Origin: Desulfosalsimonas propionicica
GTDB lineage: Bacteria > Desulfobacterota > Desulfobacteria > Desulfobacterales > Desulfosalsimonadaceae
DNA length: 64,000 nt
Direction of reading: 5' to 3'
Assembly (NCBI RefSeq): GCF_013761005.1
Contig: NZ_JACDUS010000002.1
Location: 372,001-436,000 of the forward strand
In this document: piece by piece, positions 37,735 through 48,072 of the stretch
Numbering within the stretch: position 1 is the stretch's first letter
Layout: each line of letters starts with the position of its first letter
Notes under the pieces: generated by a model
Seen by the model: only the letters and a program-made list of their open reading frames with translations
What the model was told of the DNA's origin: nothing
The model's database searches: none
Position numbers and translations under genes: made by a program

Positions 37735-38214
37735 TTATATGATGGCCTGGCAAGGCAGCGGCAGTTTTTCTCTGGAGGTCACTACGCTGCATTTCCGGCA
37801 GGTTTCCCGGTTTGGCGCCCGTTCACACCCTTGACATCGACTTACCAGATCCATGGCTTCACGGATTTCGACTTCCAGTTTCTGATAATCGGCGATTTTT
37901 TTTTCAACCGCGCGCTTTTGTTCTTCGAGCAGGGCCAGGACCCGGCTGCTTGCTTCATCGCCCGTGGCGCCGTTTTTGCGGGCCTCGTAAAGGGCCCTGA
38001 TCTGTTTTAAGGCAAAACCGGCATCCCTGAGTTTTTGGACAAAAAAAACCGTATCCGCCGCTTGGGGAAAAAACAGGTAAAAGCCCCCGGCGCTTCGGGC
38101 AGCCGGTTCAATAAATCCCTCTTCCATGTAATAGCGGACAGTGCGAACGGTGGTGCCGGCCATTTTGGCAATCTCTCCGATCTGACAAAGATTTTCAGAC
38201 TTGTTGTTTTCCAT
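37735..38214 (-). CDS. MerR-family regulator with C-terminal cysteines
   Basis: 159 residues. The winged helix-turn-helix is at the N-terminus (LCQIGEIAKMAGTTVRTVRYYM), followed by the MerR wing and a long dimerisation helix (ALLEEQKRAVEKKIADYQKL). The C-terminus carries C127-x2-C130-x8-C139-x2-C142, a likely metal- or redox-sensing site. It lies 74 bases upstream of the selenoprotein gene, same strand. Its own start codon is very close to the predicted promoter and has no Shine-Dalgarno sequence, suggesting near-leaderless expression. Effector unknown; redox, metal or selenium are candidates. Confidence 0.85.
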   Translation of the reverse strand: MENNKSENLCQIGEIAKMAGTTVRTVRYYMEEGFIEPAARSAGGFYLFFPQAADTVFFVQKLRDAGFALKQIRALYEARKNGATGDEASSRVLALLEEQKRAVEKKIADYQKLEVEIREAMDLVSRCQGCERAPNRETCRKCSVVTSREKLPLPCQAII

Positions 38215-38215
38215 T

Positions 38216-38250
38216 TTTATACAATAACCATACTTTTACGTTATTGTCAA
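38216..38250 (-). promoter_or_regulatory. MerR-type promoter with embedded dyad
   Basis: On the minus strand TTGACA (38250-38245) is followed, 19 bases on, by ATTGTATAAA. A dyad ACAATAAC-(11)-GTTATTGT (38221-38247) fills the spacer, and the over-long spacer with a dyad between -35 and -10 is typical of MerR-family promoters. It suggests autoregulation. Confidence 0.55.
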
Positions 38251-38369
38251 ATCAAAAATTTGTCCGGCTGGTTGACATCCCTTTCAAGGACTGTCATATT
38301 TGGATCAAACAAAGGCCTCCCTCCGGTTTAACCTTATTGGCCCGTAAAAAACAGGGCAGGAGAACATAA

Positions 38370-41033
38370 ATGCAAAAACCCAAACCCTGGCTGCTGGGTC
38401 TGCTGGCAGTGCTTGTCATCCTTGCTGTTGCCTATGTGGGCTTTTACTTTCTGTACCTGGATTTCCTGGTGGATTACTGGTGGTTTGATTCCCTGGGCTA
38501 CGGGTGGTATTTTTTTCAGCGGATTTCTTACCGGTACCTGGTATTCGGCGGGGTGACCCTGTTTTTCTTTCTGGTATTTTTTCTCAACTTCTGGGCGGCT
38601 TCCCGGTTTCTTGGCACATCGCCTGCCGAAGCAGAAAAAAAAGACAAAAAACGCACCCGTCGCTACCACGACATGGCCCGGATGTTTCGCACCGGCTCAA
38701 TGAAGATCTATACCCCGCTTTCACTGGTGCTTTCCATATTCGTGGCCCTGCCGGTTTTTGAAAAATGGGAGGAACTGCTGTTTTTCCTGTTCGGCCCCAA
38801 AGCCGGGACAACCGATCCGGCCTTTGGTATTGATGTCAGCTTTTACCTGTTTTCCTATCCCATCCATATGCTGCTGGAACAGCGGCTGTTGATCGCAGTG
38901 GCCATTGTGGCTGCAGCTTCCCTTCTGCTCTACATCATCGAACGCCGGATGCTGGCAAAAACCGATCAGCCCCTGGCCAGGGGCGCCAGAATTCATTTAA
39001 ACATCATGGCCCTGATCCTGGCGGTTTTGGTTGGATGGGGGTTTTTTCTCAAACGCTACGGCCTGGTCTTTACAACTGAGCACATGCCCCTGTTTTACGG
39101 ACCCGGGTTTACGGAAATGCACATCACCCTGCCCCTGATCTGGGCGGGGGTGATCTGCTGGGCTGCCGCGGCAGCCGGAGCCCTGTACTACTTGAATTTC
39201 CGCAGGGGCCTGTTTCCGGCCCTCGGCCTGATCGCCGTTTTTGCCGGGATATTTGCCCTGGGAAACACCACTTTTTTACAGGGGATGGTGGAAAAATACA
39301 TTGTTTTGCCCAATGAGCTGTCCCGGCAGACCCCTTACATTGAAAACAGCATTGAGGCCACCCTGGCCGCCTACGGACTTTCCGATGTCACAACCCGTCA
39401 ACTGGAAGTCGACCGCATCCCCTGGGGGGAGACCACGGATGCCATCCGCGCCAACATTGAAAACATCCCGGTATGGGACCGGTACCTGCTGGAAGACGTT
39501 TATGAACAGCTCCAGAGCATCCGGCCCTATTACAATTTCACCGGCGTGGACGTGGACCGCTACGAAATCGACGGCCAGCTCCAGCAGGTCAATCTCGCGG
39601 CCCGGGAGCTAAAACTGGAAAAGCTTCCCGGATCCGGCAAAAATTGGATCAACCGGCACCTGCAATACACCCATGGCTACGGCCTGGCCATGACTCCTGC
39701 GGCCCAGAGCGGGGAACACTTCATGAAATGGCTCATCCGCGGGATTCCGCCGGAATCCGAATTTGACCTGGAGATCTCGAAGCCGGGCATCTATTTCGGC
39801 CAGGAATCTCTGGAGTACGCGATTGCGCCCAATGACGCCGGTGAAATCGATTACCCGGACGGCGACTCCTTTGCTGCAACCGATTACGCCGGCAGCACCG
39901 GCATTGAGGTCAACTCTATGTTCCGCAAGCTGCTGCTTTCCATCTACTTCAAGGACCGCAACATCTTTTTTACCGCAAAGACCGGAAAAGACAGCAAGAT
40001 CCTGTTCCGCCGCAATATCCGGGAAGCTGTGGGCCATCTGACCCCGTATTTCAAACTCGATGATGACCCCTATCTTGTGGCCACCGAAGACGGGATGTTC
40101 TGGTTCATGGACGCCTATACCCGATCTGCGCGCTATCCCAATTCCGAGCCCTTTGACAATGAGCACAATTATATCCGCAATTCAATCAAAATTGTCATGG
40201 ATGCTTACAACGGCACCATTGACTATTACATGGCAGATGCCGATGATCCCGTGGTGCAGGCCTATGACCGGATGTATCCGGGCCTGCTCAAACCCCTGGA
40301 AGAAATGCCCGAAAACCTGCGTGCCCATATCCGCTATCCCAGGGATATTTTTGAAATCCAGGCGGAGATCTATACCAAATACCATCAGACCGATCCCAAA
40401 ACCTTTTACCAGGAAGAAGATCTCTGGGAATTTGCCCACCAGCGGCCCGAGGAAATCCGCGAAATCGGTTCCCAGTCCATGCAGACGTACTACCTGACCC
40501 TGGACCTGATTGAAGAAGACAACCATGAATTTATGCTCATATCCCCCATGACCCCCAACAACAGGCCCAACCTCCGTGCCATGGTCATTGCCGGCTGTGA
40601 CGGTGACCGGTACGGAAAATTTTATGTCTACAGCTTCCCCAAGGGCGAGCAGGTATACGGACCGTCCCAGATCAGCGCCTTAATCGACCAGAACACGGAA
40701 ATCGCCGAGCAGTTCACCCTGTGGGATCAGGTGGGCTCCGAGGTCAAGCGGGGGCGGATGATTATTTTGCCCATTGCAGACGTGGTCTTCTATATTCAGC
40801 CGGTTTACATGAGCGCTTCCTCAGACCTGAAAATTCCCCAGCTCCAGCGGCTTCTTGTCACTCAGGGAGATGTGGTGGCCATGGACGTATCCCTTGAAAA
40901 GGCCTTTGACCAGATCCGGGAGCGCATGCTCAGTTCGGGGCATCCCACCCAGCAAAGCCCCCCGCCATCATCACCGGATACGCCCGCCGGCGAACCCGGA
41001 AAAACAGAACCGGCCGAAGATGAAACCCTTTAA
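38370..41033 (+). CDS. UPF0182 family membrane protein
   Basis: 887 residues. The N-terminal third has about seven membrane helices (for example LLGLLAVLVILAVAYVGFYF, FGGVTLFFFLVFFLNFW). A large extracytoplasmic domain follows, with the family motifs LPNELSRQTPYIENSIEATL, RPYYNFTGVDVDRYEIDG, HGYGLAMTP and YFGQESLEYAI. The C-terminus is acidic and Pro-rich. The family is widespread among bacteria and cyanobacteria but uncharacterised. AGGAGAAC is placed about six bases before the ATG. The AsmA-like gene begins 24 bases later, so the two are probably co-transcribed and may share an envelope role. Confidence 0.9.
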   Translation: MQKPKPWLLGLLAVLVILAVAYVGFYFLYLDFLVDYWWFDSLGYGWYFFQRISYRYLVFGGVTLFFFLVFFLNFWAASRFLGTSPAEAEKKDKKRTRRYHDMARMFRTGSMKIYTPLSLVLSIFVALPVFEKWEELLFFLFGPKAGTTDPAFGIDVSFYLFSYPIHMLLEQRLLIAVAIVAAASLLLYIIERRMLAKTDQPLARGARIHLNIMALILAVLVGWGFFLKRYGLVFTTEHMPLFYGPGFTEMHITLPLIWAGVICWAAAAAGALYYLNFRRGLFPALGLIAVFAGIFALGNTTFLQGMVEKYIVLPNELSRQTPYIENSIEATLAAYGLSDVTTRQLEVDRIPWGETTDAIRANIENIPVWDRYLLEDVYEQLQSIRPYYNFTGVDVDRYEIDGQLQQVNLAARELKLEKLPGSGKNWINRHLQYTHGYGLAMTPAAQSGEHFMKWLIRGIPPESEFDLEISKPGIYFGQESLEYAIAPNDAGEIDYPDGDSFAATDYAGSTGIEVNSMFRKLLLSIYFKDRNIFFTAKTGKDSKILFRRNIREAVGHLTPYFKLDDDPYLVATEDGMFWFMDAYTRSARYPNSEPFDNEHNYIRNSIKIVMDAYNGTIDYYMADADDPVVQAYDRMYPGLLKPLEEMPENLRAHIRYPRDIFEIQAEIYTKYHQTDPKTFYQEEDLWEFAHQRPEEIREIGSQSMQTYYLTLDLIEEDNHEFMLISPMTPNNRPNLRAMVIAGCDGDRYGKFYVYSFPKGEQVYGPSQISALIDQNTEIAEQFTLWDQVGSEVKRGRMIILPIADVVFYIQPVYMSASSDLKIPQLQRLLVTQGDVVAMDVSLEKAFDQIRERMLSSGHPTQQSPPPSSPDTPAGEPGKTEPAEDETL

Positions 41034-41057
41034 CAGTTCACAAGCCGGGTAAGGGAT

Positions 41058-44009
41058 ATGCCACTGCCCCGTAAATCCCTGATCGCTGTTTTGGTGTTAT
41101 TTTGCCTGATTGCCGCATTTCAGGCTTCGGGTTATGTTCTGGGCAGGATCATGGCCCCCCGGCTGGAAAAACAAATCAGCAGCTTAACGGATGCCCGGGT
41201 TGTACTGGAAAACATGCGCTTTTCTTTTCTCTCCGGTGCTCAGGTGGAGCGCCTGCTGATTTCCTCGCCGGAAAATCCGGATCAGCCCGGGAATCTTCAC
41301 CTGGAAATCCAGGACCTGTCTGTGCGCCATTCCCTCAAGGATCTCATTTCCGGGCAATACCGGGTCACGGGCGTCCGGATCCGGGAGCTGGAAACTTCGG
41401 CAACCCCTGCCGCACTGCCGGTTTTGTCCGCTCTGCGGAAAAAAATCAAGCCAAAGCAGGGTTTCCCGGATATTCGCATCATCTCCGGAAATATCCGGGT
41501 CCAACATCCGGATTTTCCACAGGATTTTTATATCCGCCGCCTGAGCGCCCGCCGCCTGGGAAACGGCCAAATGGAAATAGACGCCCAGGGTTCTTTTGAC
41601 GGCAATGAAAACCTTATCAAAGCGCATATCAATGTGGATCCCGGACAGATCCGGGCTTCGGCGCAGTTGTCCATATCCGGCTATCCCCTCTCCGGCCTTC
41701 CGGCAGAGCCGTTGCTGGAAAAATTTCCACGGCTTCGCCAACTGCCGCTTGACCAGACTGTCACTGGCAAAATCGCCGCCCGGTACGACCATGCATCCCA
41801 AAGCCTGATTTTCAGCCGCGGACGGTTTGAAACCGGCAACACCGGCTTTGAGATATCTTCTGCAGGCATGGATTTTGACGACAGCGGCCTTTGCCGCGCC
41901 TGGATCAATGCGGATCTTCGGGAGGTGGAACTGTCTCTGGCCGACCGGCTGGACATATTCAAAGACATGCCGAAAAAATTCCATCCCCGGATTACGGATG
42001 GAAAACTCCGGGGCCGGCTCAATGGCCGCTGGAACCGAAGCGCGGGTTTTGCCTGGGATGCCGACCTGACCGTGGAATCCGGCTCTGTATTTTTGCCGGG
42101 TTTAAACACGCGGGTGGATGCCATTGACGCAGATGTGGATATGACCTTTCCCGGCCGCATCCATGTCCGGCAAAGCCGGGGCCGGACTTCCGGGGGCAGA
42201 ATCCGGGCCTCGGGCAGCCTGGGCTGGGACAAAAGGGCCGGCATCCAAAAGCCGTTTATGGAAATAGAGTTCGACCACATCCGGCCGGATAAAAAAATCG
42301 ACCGGCTTTTGCCTGAATCCATCCGAAAGGCTGTGGAAAAACTCAATCTGAAAAACCCCGGGGTAAACGGAAAAATCGTGTTTGCCGGCCCGGACCTGGA
42401 ACTGGATCTCGGGGTTTACGCCCGAACCGCCCGGCTGCCGGATCTGCCTTTTTTGCTCCAGGCCCCCTCGGCCACAATCCTGTGGCGGACCGGGGAAGAA
42501 ACTGTCCGCCTGGACAATCTCAGCGCCCGTCTTTACGGAAAAGCTTTGGAAGGAAATGCCCAGCTTTACCTAAAACAGCCGGTTTGCGCTGATTTCACCC
42601 TGTTTGGCCGGCATCTGCCCGTCACGCCGGAAATCCTGGACTGGCTCGGGGTAAAAACCGGGCCCTGGTCGGTTGAGGGAAAATATGATCTTGAACTCCG
42701 CGCCAGAAAATGGCGCACGGATGCGGCAAAACCTTCTGACCGGCTCAGGGGCATTGAGGCCAGCGTGGATGTGCGGGATCTTTCAATGCATCATCGGGAG
42801 CATGGCCGGGTGGGAGACAGCTGGTACGGGCATCTGGCCCTGGCCGGGGACCGGCTCCGCCTTGCCGGTTTCCGGGGAAATCTTTTCAATGCCGGATTTG
42901 AAGCAAACGGATTTATTCCCTTAAATGGAAAAGACACGTCCCATCTCCGGCTGGAATCCAAAACCATTGCCGTCAATCAGGCATTGCGCAACGCCCTTCC
43001 CGGCCGCTATGCCCGGATTTTAAAGGAATTTGATCTGACCGGACAGTGCGAACTGCAGGCGGACCTGGTCTTTGACAAAAAAAATAAAATCCCATCGTCA
43101 GCCAGGATCACGGCTGTGATCCATCACCTGGAGGCGGAGAAATCATCGGTTTCCGGCAGTGCCGGCGGCAGCATCCGGGCTGATATCTCCGGGCTCAACA
43201 AAGAGGGGTTTGCATTTGAAGGCTTTGCCGAACTCAGCCGGGTGAACGTGGGCCGGTTTGAATCAGACCGGCTGTCTGCAACGTTTTCCGGAAACCGGAA
43301 ACGCCTGGATATACCGGAAATGAAAGTCAGTGCATACGGCGGCTCTATAGCCTTTGAAAACGTGGCTGTTCTGCCGGGTTCCCGAAAGTGGCAGGCCCGG
43401 ATCATGCCGGCCCATATAGACGTGGAAACCCTTGTGGGTGCATTCGGGGTGACCGGACGCCATGCCCCTGCCGGCAGTCTTCGGGGGACGATTGACCTGC
43501 GGGGCACCGGGTTTGAACCTGAATCCATGGAAGGTACAGGTGAGATCAAGATTGATCGGGGCCGATTGTATCAATTCCCGGTCCTGGCCTCGGTGTTCAG
43601 GGTTCTGGACCTGCAGATGCCTGCACAAAGCCCCATCACAGATGCCTACGGCACCTTTCGCATCAGCGGCGGCCGGCTGGATATCGAGGATCTGCTGCTT
43701 CTGGGCGGCACAATACCCATGCATGTGGCCGGGTTTGTGGATTTGAAAAACAACAAGGCATTTAAAGACCAAAACATGGACCTGCTGGTTACCACCACCA
43801 AAACCAACGGGATTTTAAACAAAATTCCGGTGCTCAACTGGGTCAAGCACTACACCATTGACTGGTTCCGGCGTCTGGTTTTCCAGGCAAGGGTCCGGGG
43901 GACCATAGGCGACTATGAAGTCCAGAGCCTGGCCAGCCCGCTGGCCACACCCATTGACCGCATGTGGTCTTTGATGGAAAAATTGTCTCCGCCTTCTGCC
44001 GGTCAATAA
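41058..44009 (+). CDS. AsmA-like envelope protein
   Basis: 983 residues. One N-terminal membrane helix (about 9-28, LIAVLVLFCLIAAFQASGYV) anchors a long periplasmic domain made of repeated beta strands. The C-terminal part carries the AsmA signature (GSLRGTIDLRGTGF, GEIKIDRGRLYQFPVLASVF, TFRISGGRLDIEDLLLLGG). AsmA/TamB/YhdP-type proteins form lipid-conducting bridges between the membranes in diderm bacteria. The size fits a YhdP-scale bridge rather than the shorter AsmA. Sits in a two-gene unit with the UPF0182 gene and faces ftsK convergently. Confidence 0.88.
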   Translation: MPLPRKSLIAVLVLFCLIAAFQASGYVLGRIMAPRLEKQISSLTDARVVLENMRFSFLSGAQVERLLISSPENPDQPGNLHLEIQDLSVRHSLKDLISGQYRVTGVRIRELETSATPAALPVLSALRKKIKPKQGFPDIRIISGNIRVQHPDFPQDFYIRRLSARRLGNGQMEIDAQGSFDGNENLIKAHINVDPGQIRASAQLSISGYPLSGLPAEPLLEKFPRLRQLPLDQTVTGKIAARYDHASQSLIFSRGRFETGNTGFEISSAGMDFDDSGLCRAWINADLREVELSLADRLDIFKDMPKKFHPRITDGKLRGRLNGRWNRSAGFAWDADLTVESGSVFLPGLNTRVDAIDADVDMTFPGRIHVRQSRGRTSGGRIRASGSLGWDKRAGIQKPFMEIEFDHIRPDKKIDRLLPESIRKAVEKLNLKNPGVNGKIVFAGPDLELDLGVYARTARLPDLPFLLQAPSATILWRTGEETVRLDNLSARLYGKALEGNAQLYLKQPVCADFTLFGRHLPVTPEILDWLGVKTGPWSVEGKYDLELRARKWRTDAAKPSDRLRGIEASVDVRDLSMHHREHGRVGDSWYGHLALAGDRLRLAGFRGNLFNAGFEANGFIPLNGKDTSHLRLESKTIAVNQALRNALPGRYARILKEFDLTGQCELQADLVFDKKNKIPSSARITAVIHHLEAEKSSVSGSAGGSIRADISGLNKEGFAFEGFAELSRVNVGRFESDRLSATFSGNRKRLDIPEMKVSAYGGSIAFENVAVLPGSRKWQARIMPAHIDVETLVGAFGVTGRHAPAGSLRGTIDLRGTGFEPESMEGTGEIKIDRGRLYQFPVLASVFRVLDLQMPAQSPITDAYGTFRISGGRLDIEDLLLLGGTIPMHVAGFVDLKNNKAFKDQNMDLLVTTTKTNGILNKIPVLNWVKHYTIDWFRRLVFQARVRGTIGDYEVQSLASPLATPIDRMWSLMEKLSPPSAGQ

Positions 44010-44017
44010 TCGCCGGC

Positions 44018-46372
44018 TTAGGGCATATGATCATAATCGTTTCGCACCAGTACCTCCCGGGGCTTGACCCCGTCGGAGGGTCCCACAACGCCTTCTTTTT
44101 CCATGACCTCGATCATGCGCGCTGCCCGGTTATAGCCGATACGCAAATGCCGCTGCACCATGGAAATCGAGGCCTGCCCGGTCTTTGTCACAAGGGCTAC
44201 GGCCTCGTCGTAGCGCTCATCATAATCCTGTTCCCCGTTTTCCTGCTTGTCGGCCTCAGGGGCCTCAATAACCTCGTGATCATACTCCGGTGCCTTCTGA
44301 GATTTCAGAAATTCAATCACCCGGGTGACCTCGTCTTCTGACACATAGGCTCCGTGAATGCGCTGAAGCTTGGCCGTACCCGGGGGCAGAAAAAGCATAT
44401 CCCCGTTTCCAAGAAGGCTTTCCGCCCCGTTGATATCGATGATGGTGCGCGAATCGATCTTGGAGGACACCTGAAAAGACAGGCGGGTCGGAAAATTGGC
44501 CTTGATTAGGCCTGTGAGCACGTCCACTGAAGGCCGCTGGGTGGCCAGAATTAAATGAATACCTGCAGCCCGGGCCATTTGGGCCAGCCGGGTGAGGCTG
44601 ACCTCCACATCCCGGGAGGAAACCATCATCAGGTCGGCCAGCTCATCAACGATGACAACGATATAGGGCAGTTTCGAGGGCGGCGGCTGGCCCTCTTCGG
44701 GTTTTTCCTTTTCAATCCGGGCATTGTATTGCTTGATATTGCGGACCTTTTTTTCAGAAAGCAGCTTATAGCGGCGCTCCATTTCCCGCACAGCCCAGAA
44801 AAGCGAATTGGTGGCCTTTTTCATGTCTGTGACCACAGGGGCGATCAAATGGGGGATACCGTCGTAATTCGACAGCTCAATACGCTTGGGATCAATCATG
44901 ATCAATTTGACCTCCTCCGGGGTGGCTTTAAACAGAATGCTGGCTATCATGGTGTTTAAAGCAACACTTTTGCCCGTTCCTGTGGCCCCGGCAATCAAAA
45001 GGTGCGGCATGCCTTCGAGATCGGCCACAACCGGATAACCCACAATGTCCTTGCCAAGGGCAATGGTCAGCCTGGAGGCGGATTTTTTGTATACTGAAGA
45101 GGCAATGATATCTTTAAACCCCACCAGTTCCCTTTTCTTGTTGGGAATTTCTATTCCAATAACCGCTTTTCCGGGAATCGGGGCCACAATGCGCACGCTC
45201 AGTGCCTTTAATGCAAGCGCCAGGTCATCGGAAAGATTCACAATCTTGTTGATTTTCACCCCGGGCGCAGGAGCGAATTCATACCGGGTGATCACAGGTC
45301 CGGGCAACACTTCGGTAACATTGCCCTGGACTCCGAAATCCTGGAGTTTCTGCTCCAACAGGGCGGACTGCTGCCGCAAATGCTCATGATCCACCCCGTC
45401 TTTGATTTTTTCCGCATCTTCAAGAAACTCCAGGGGCGGCAATTGAAACCCTTCCTGCTGGACCTGCATGGATTCAAACTCCTGCTGGCGGAAGGCGGGC
45501 TGGGGTGCCAAGGCGGGCGGCGCCGGGGCCTGGATCTTGATGTCACCTGATTTGCCCGGTGTTTTTTCCAAAACAGGGACCTTTGCGCCGGTTTTACGGG
45601 TTTCCGGCATTTCTTCCGGTTTTGGCGCCGCTGAAGCCACCGCCGCAGGAAGTTGTTCCGGTTGGCTGGCTTTTTCGGGCTTATACGCCCGTGGGGCGGC
45701 AGCCGGCTTTTTTTTCTGACCGCCCTGGCCTGACCGGTTGACAACGGCCTTGCATAGACCCGCAGCACCCGAAAGCAATTTCAGAATCCGCGTCCGAATA
45801 CAGTCTGCCAAAAGGATGACCAGGCGAAATGCGTTTCTGGAAACCGCCACCAGGGAAATTCCGGTTGCCATGATAAAGCCGATAGCCAGCATGACGGCAA
45901 AAATCAGCATGGCACCGGAACGGTTGGCGTATTTTTCAAATACGGCCATCATTGGATAGCCAAGAATGCCACCGGCCGGATAGGGAGTCTGGAAAATCAG
46001 GTAGCTGTCTTTAAACAGAGAAGAAACCGCGCCGGTGCCCACAATGAGCAGAATTGCCCCGGATGCCATAAGCCAGGGAGACAGGGCGGAGTCGTGGGTA
46101 TAGAAACGAAGCGAGGCCATGAGCAAAAAAACCGGAATCCAAAAGGCCCCCACGCCGAAAAGATCCAGCATCAGGCCAGCAGCATAAGCCCCTGCCACGC
46201 CGAAAAAATTATGCACCTGCCGCCAGTCCGCAGCATGGTTAAAGCCGGGATCAGCCGGATGATAGGACATCAGGCTCACAAGAGAAAAAATCACGAGAAA
46301 AAAACACAGGATTCCCAGAATTTCCTTCTGCAGGGTCCGGTATCCCGGGTTTGCCTGAAAAAGCCGCTTCAT
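44018..46372 (-). CDS. ftsK: DNA translocase FtsK
   Basis: 784 residues, shorter than E. coli FtsK because the linker is compact. Four membrane helices (about residues 17-180), a Pro/Lys/Glu-rich linker (about 210-300), and the RecA-like motor: Walker A GATGTGKSVALN, Walker B VVIVDELADLMM and ATQRPSVDVLTG. The C-terminal gamma winged-helix (about 715-784, LVTKTGQASISMVQRHLRIG) recognises KOPS-like polar sequences and activates XerCD recombination. It begins three bases after the rnj stop. Role: chromosome segregation at the septum. Confidence 0.97.
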   Translation of the reverse strand: MKRLFQANPGYRTLQKEILGILCFFLVIFSLVSLMSYHPADPGFNHAADWRQVHNFFGVAGAYAAGLMLDLFGVGAFWIPVFLLMASLRFYTHDSALSPWLMASGAILLIVGTGAVSSLFKDSYLIFQTPYPAGGILGYPMMAVFEKYANRSGAMLIFAVMLAIGFIMATGISLVAVSRNAFRLVILLADCIRTRILKLLSGAAGLCKAVVNRSGQGGQKKKPAAAPRAYKPEKASQPEQLPAAVASAAPKPEEMPETRKTGAKVPVLEKTPGKSGDIKIQAPAPPALAPQPAFRQQEFESMQVQQEGFQLPPLEFLEDAEKIKDGVDHEHLRQQSALLEQKLQDFGVQGNVTEVLPGPVITRYEFAPAPGVKINKIVNLSDDLALALKALSVRIVAPIPGKAVIGIEIPNKKRELVGFKDIIASSVYKKSASRLTIALGKDIVGYPVVADLEGMPHLLIAGATGTGKSVALNTMIASILFKATPEEVKLIMIDPKRIELSNYDGIPHLIAPVVTDMKKATNSLFWAVREMERRYKLLSEKKVRNIKQYNARIEKEKPEEGQPPPSKLPYIVVIVDELADLMMVSSRDVEVSLTRLAQMARAAGIHLILATQRPSVDVLTGLIKANFPTRLSFQVSSKIDSRTIIDINGAESLLGNGDMLFLPPGTAKLQRIHGAYVSEDEVTRVIEFLKSQKAPEYDHEVIEAPEADKQENGEQDYDERYDEAVALVTKTGQASISMVQRHLRIGYNRAARMIEVMEKEGVVGPSDGVKPREVLVRNDYDHMP

Positions 46373-46375
46373 GGA

Positions 46376-48022
46376 TCAAAGCTCCAGGATAAACGGCAAT
46401 ATTACCGGCCGGCGCTTTATGGTAAAACTGAAGTACTCCCTGAGGGCCCCGGGCAGGCGGCGGCGGATGATATCGGCCGGATGGGGAAGATCCACTGCAT
46501 CATCAACAATTTCGAGCACAACGCACTTGGCGTCTTCAATAATGTGACCGGTTTCGGTTTCAAACACAAATCCCTTGGAAACAATTTCCGGGCCGTAAAT
46601 CACAAACCCGGTATCCTCGTCAATGGCCATGGTCACCGCCACCATTCCCTCTTCGGAAAGCAGACGCCTTTCTTTTAACACCAGCCGGCCCACATCGCCA
46701 ATGCCCTTGCCATCCACCAGTACCCGGCTTGTCGGGATCCGCTCGCTGATCCGGGCGCCGCGTTCCTCAAACACAACCACGTCGCCGTCCTCGGCCAGCA
46801 GCACATGATCCCTGGCAATACCGCATTCAGCCGCCAGCTGGGAATGGTGGTAGAGATGCCGGTATTCACCGTGGATGGGAATGAAATACCTGGGACGCAC
46901 GGTTTCGATCATCATTTTGAGCTCGTCGCGAAAGGCGTGGCCGGACACGTGGATGTCGGAGATTTTTTCATAAATCACATTGGCGCCCCTGCGAAAGAGG
47001 TTGTTGATGATCTTGGCAATGGCTTTTTCGTTTCCCGGGATGAACTTGGAGGACAGCACCACCGTGTCGCCGGGCTTGACCTTGATCTGTTTGTGAATGC
47101 CGGTGGACATGCGTGCCAGGGCAGACATGGGCTCGCCCTGACTTCCGGTGGTGAGAATCATCACCTCTTCCTCAGGGTAGGCGTCGATATCCTCAAGAAA
47201 AATCTCCATACCCTCCGGGACATGGAGCAGGTTCAAATCCCGGGCAATCCGGACACTGAGCTCAATGCTTCTGCCGTTGAACAAAATCTTTCGCCGGCCG
47301 GACTTGATGATATTGATAACCTGCTGGATGCGGGATACATTGGAGGCAAACAGGGCAACAATCACCCGGCCCGGGCTGTTGACAACAATGTTTTCCAGAC
47401 TTTTTTGCACCCGCGCATCCGAAGGGGTGCGCCCTTCCCTTTCCACGTTCGTGGAATCAGATAAAAGCGCCAAAACCCCCTTTTCCCCGCACCGGGCAAA
47501 GGAATCCATATCGGTTTCCAGCCCGGCAATGGTGGAATCGGAAATTTTGAAATCCCCGGTGTGCACAATCAGGCCGTATGGCGTGTCAATGGCCATGCCC
47601 ACCCCGTCGAGCACGCTGTGATGGACCCGGATAAATAAAAAGGAAAAAGGCGCAATTGCCAGCTTTTGGCCCGCCCGAATTTCGTGGAGGCTGGCTGAGG
47701 CCAGCAGGCCGTGCTCTTCTATCTTGTGGCGGACCATGCCCAGGGTAAAGGCCGTGCCGTAGACCGGCGCCTGGATTTCCCGGAGCAGATACGGCAGGGC
47801 CCCTATATGATCTTCATGGGCATGGGTCAGGACAATGGCCCTGACCCGGTTTTTGTTCTGAAACAGATATCCCATGTCCGGGATCACATAATCCACCCCC
47901 AGCATGTAGTCTTCCGGAAACATCAGGCCTGCGTCAATGACCACAATGGAGCCTCTGCATTCCAGGGCCATCATATTCAGGCCGATTTCTCCGAGTCCGC
48001 CAAGAGGGATGATTTTCAGCAT
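46376..48022 (-). CDS. rnj: Ribonuclease J
   Basis: 548 residues from the ATG at 48022; a TTG two codons earlier is less likely. Metallo-beta-lactamase/beta-CASP nuclease with 5'-exo- and endonuclease activity on mRNA and rRNA. Catalytic zinc motif THAHEDHIGALPY, then HTGDFKI, SDSTN, TTGSQGEPMSALARM, HVSGHAFRDEL and IPIHGEYRHL (all present). Known family size about 550 residues. It is followed by ftsK three bases on, so both are probably on one transcript. One copy seen. Confidence 0.95.
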   Translation of the reverse strand: MLKIIPLGGLGEIGLNMMALECRGSIVVIDAGLMFPEDYMLGVDYVIPDMGYLFQNKNRVRAIVLTHAHEDHIGALPYLLREIQAPVYGTAFTLGMVRHKIEEHGLLASASLHEIRAGQKLAIAPFSFLFIRVHHSVLDGVGMAIDTPYGLIVHTGDFKISDSTIAGLETDMDSFARCGEKGVLALLSDSTNVEREGRTPSDARVQKSLENIVVNSPGRVIVALFASNVSRIQQVINIIKSGRRKILFNGRSIELSVRIARDLNLLHVPEGMEIFLEDIDAYPEEEVMILTTGSQGEPMSALARMSTGIHKQIKVKPGDTVVLSSKFIPGNEKAIAKIINNLFRRGANVIYEKISDIHVSGHAFRDELKMMIETVRPRYFIPIHGEYRHLYHHSQLAAECGIARDHVLLAEDGDVVVFEERGARISERIPTSRVLVDGKGIGDVGRLVLKERRLLSEEGMVAVTMAIDEDTGFVIYGPEIVSKGFVFETETGHIIEDAKCVVLEIVDDAVDLPHPADIIRRRLPGALREYFSFTIKRRPVILPFILEL

Positions 48023-48072
48023 AATCAAGCAGATCCGTTGCAGGTCAGTAAAGATTTACTGATCCGTGGAGG

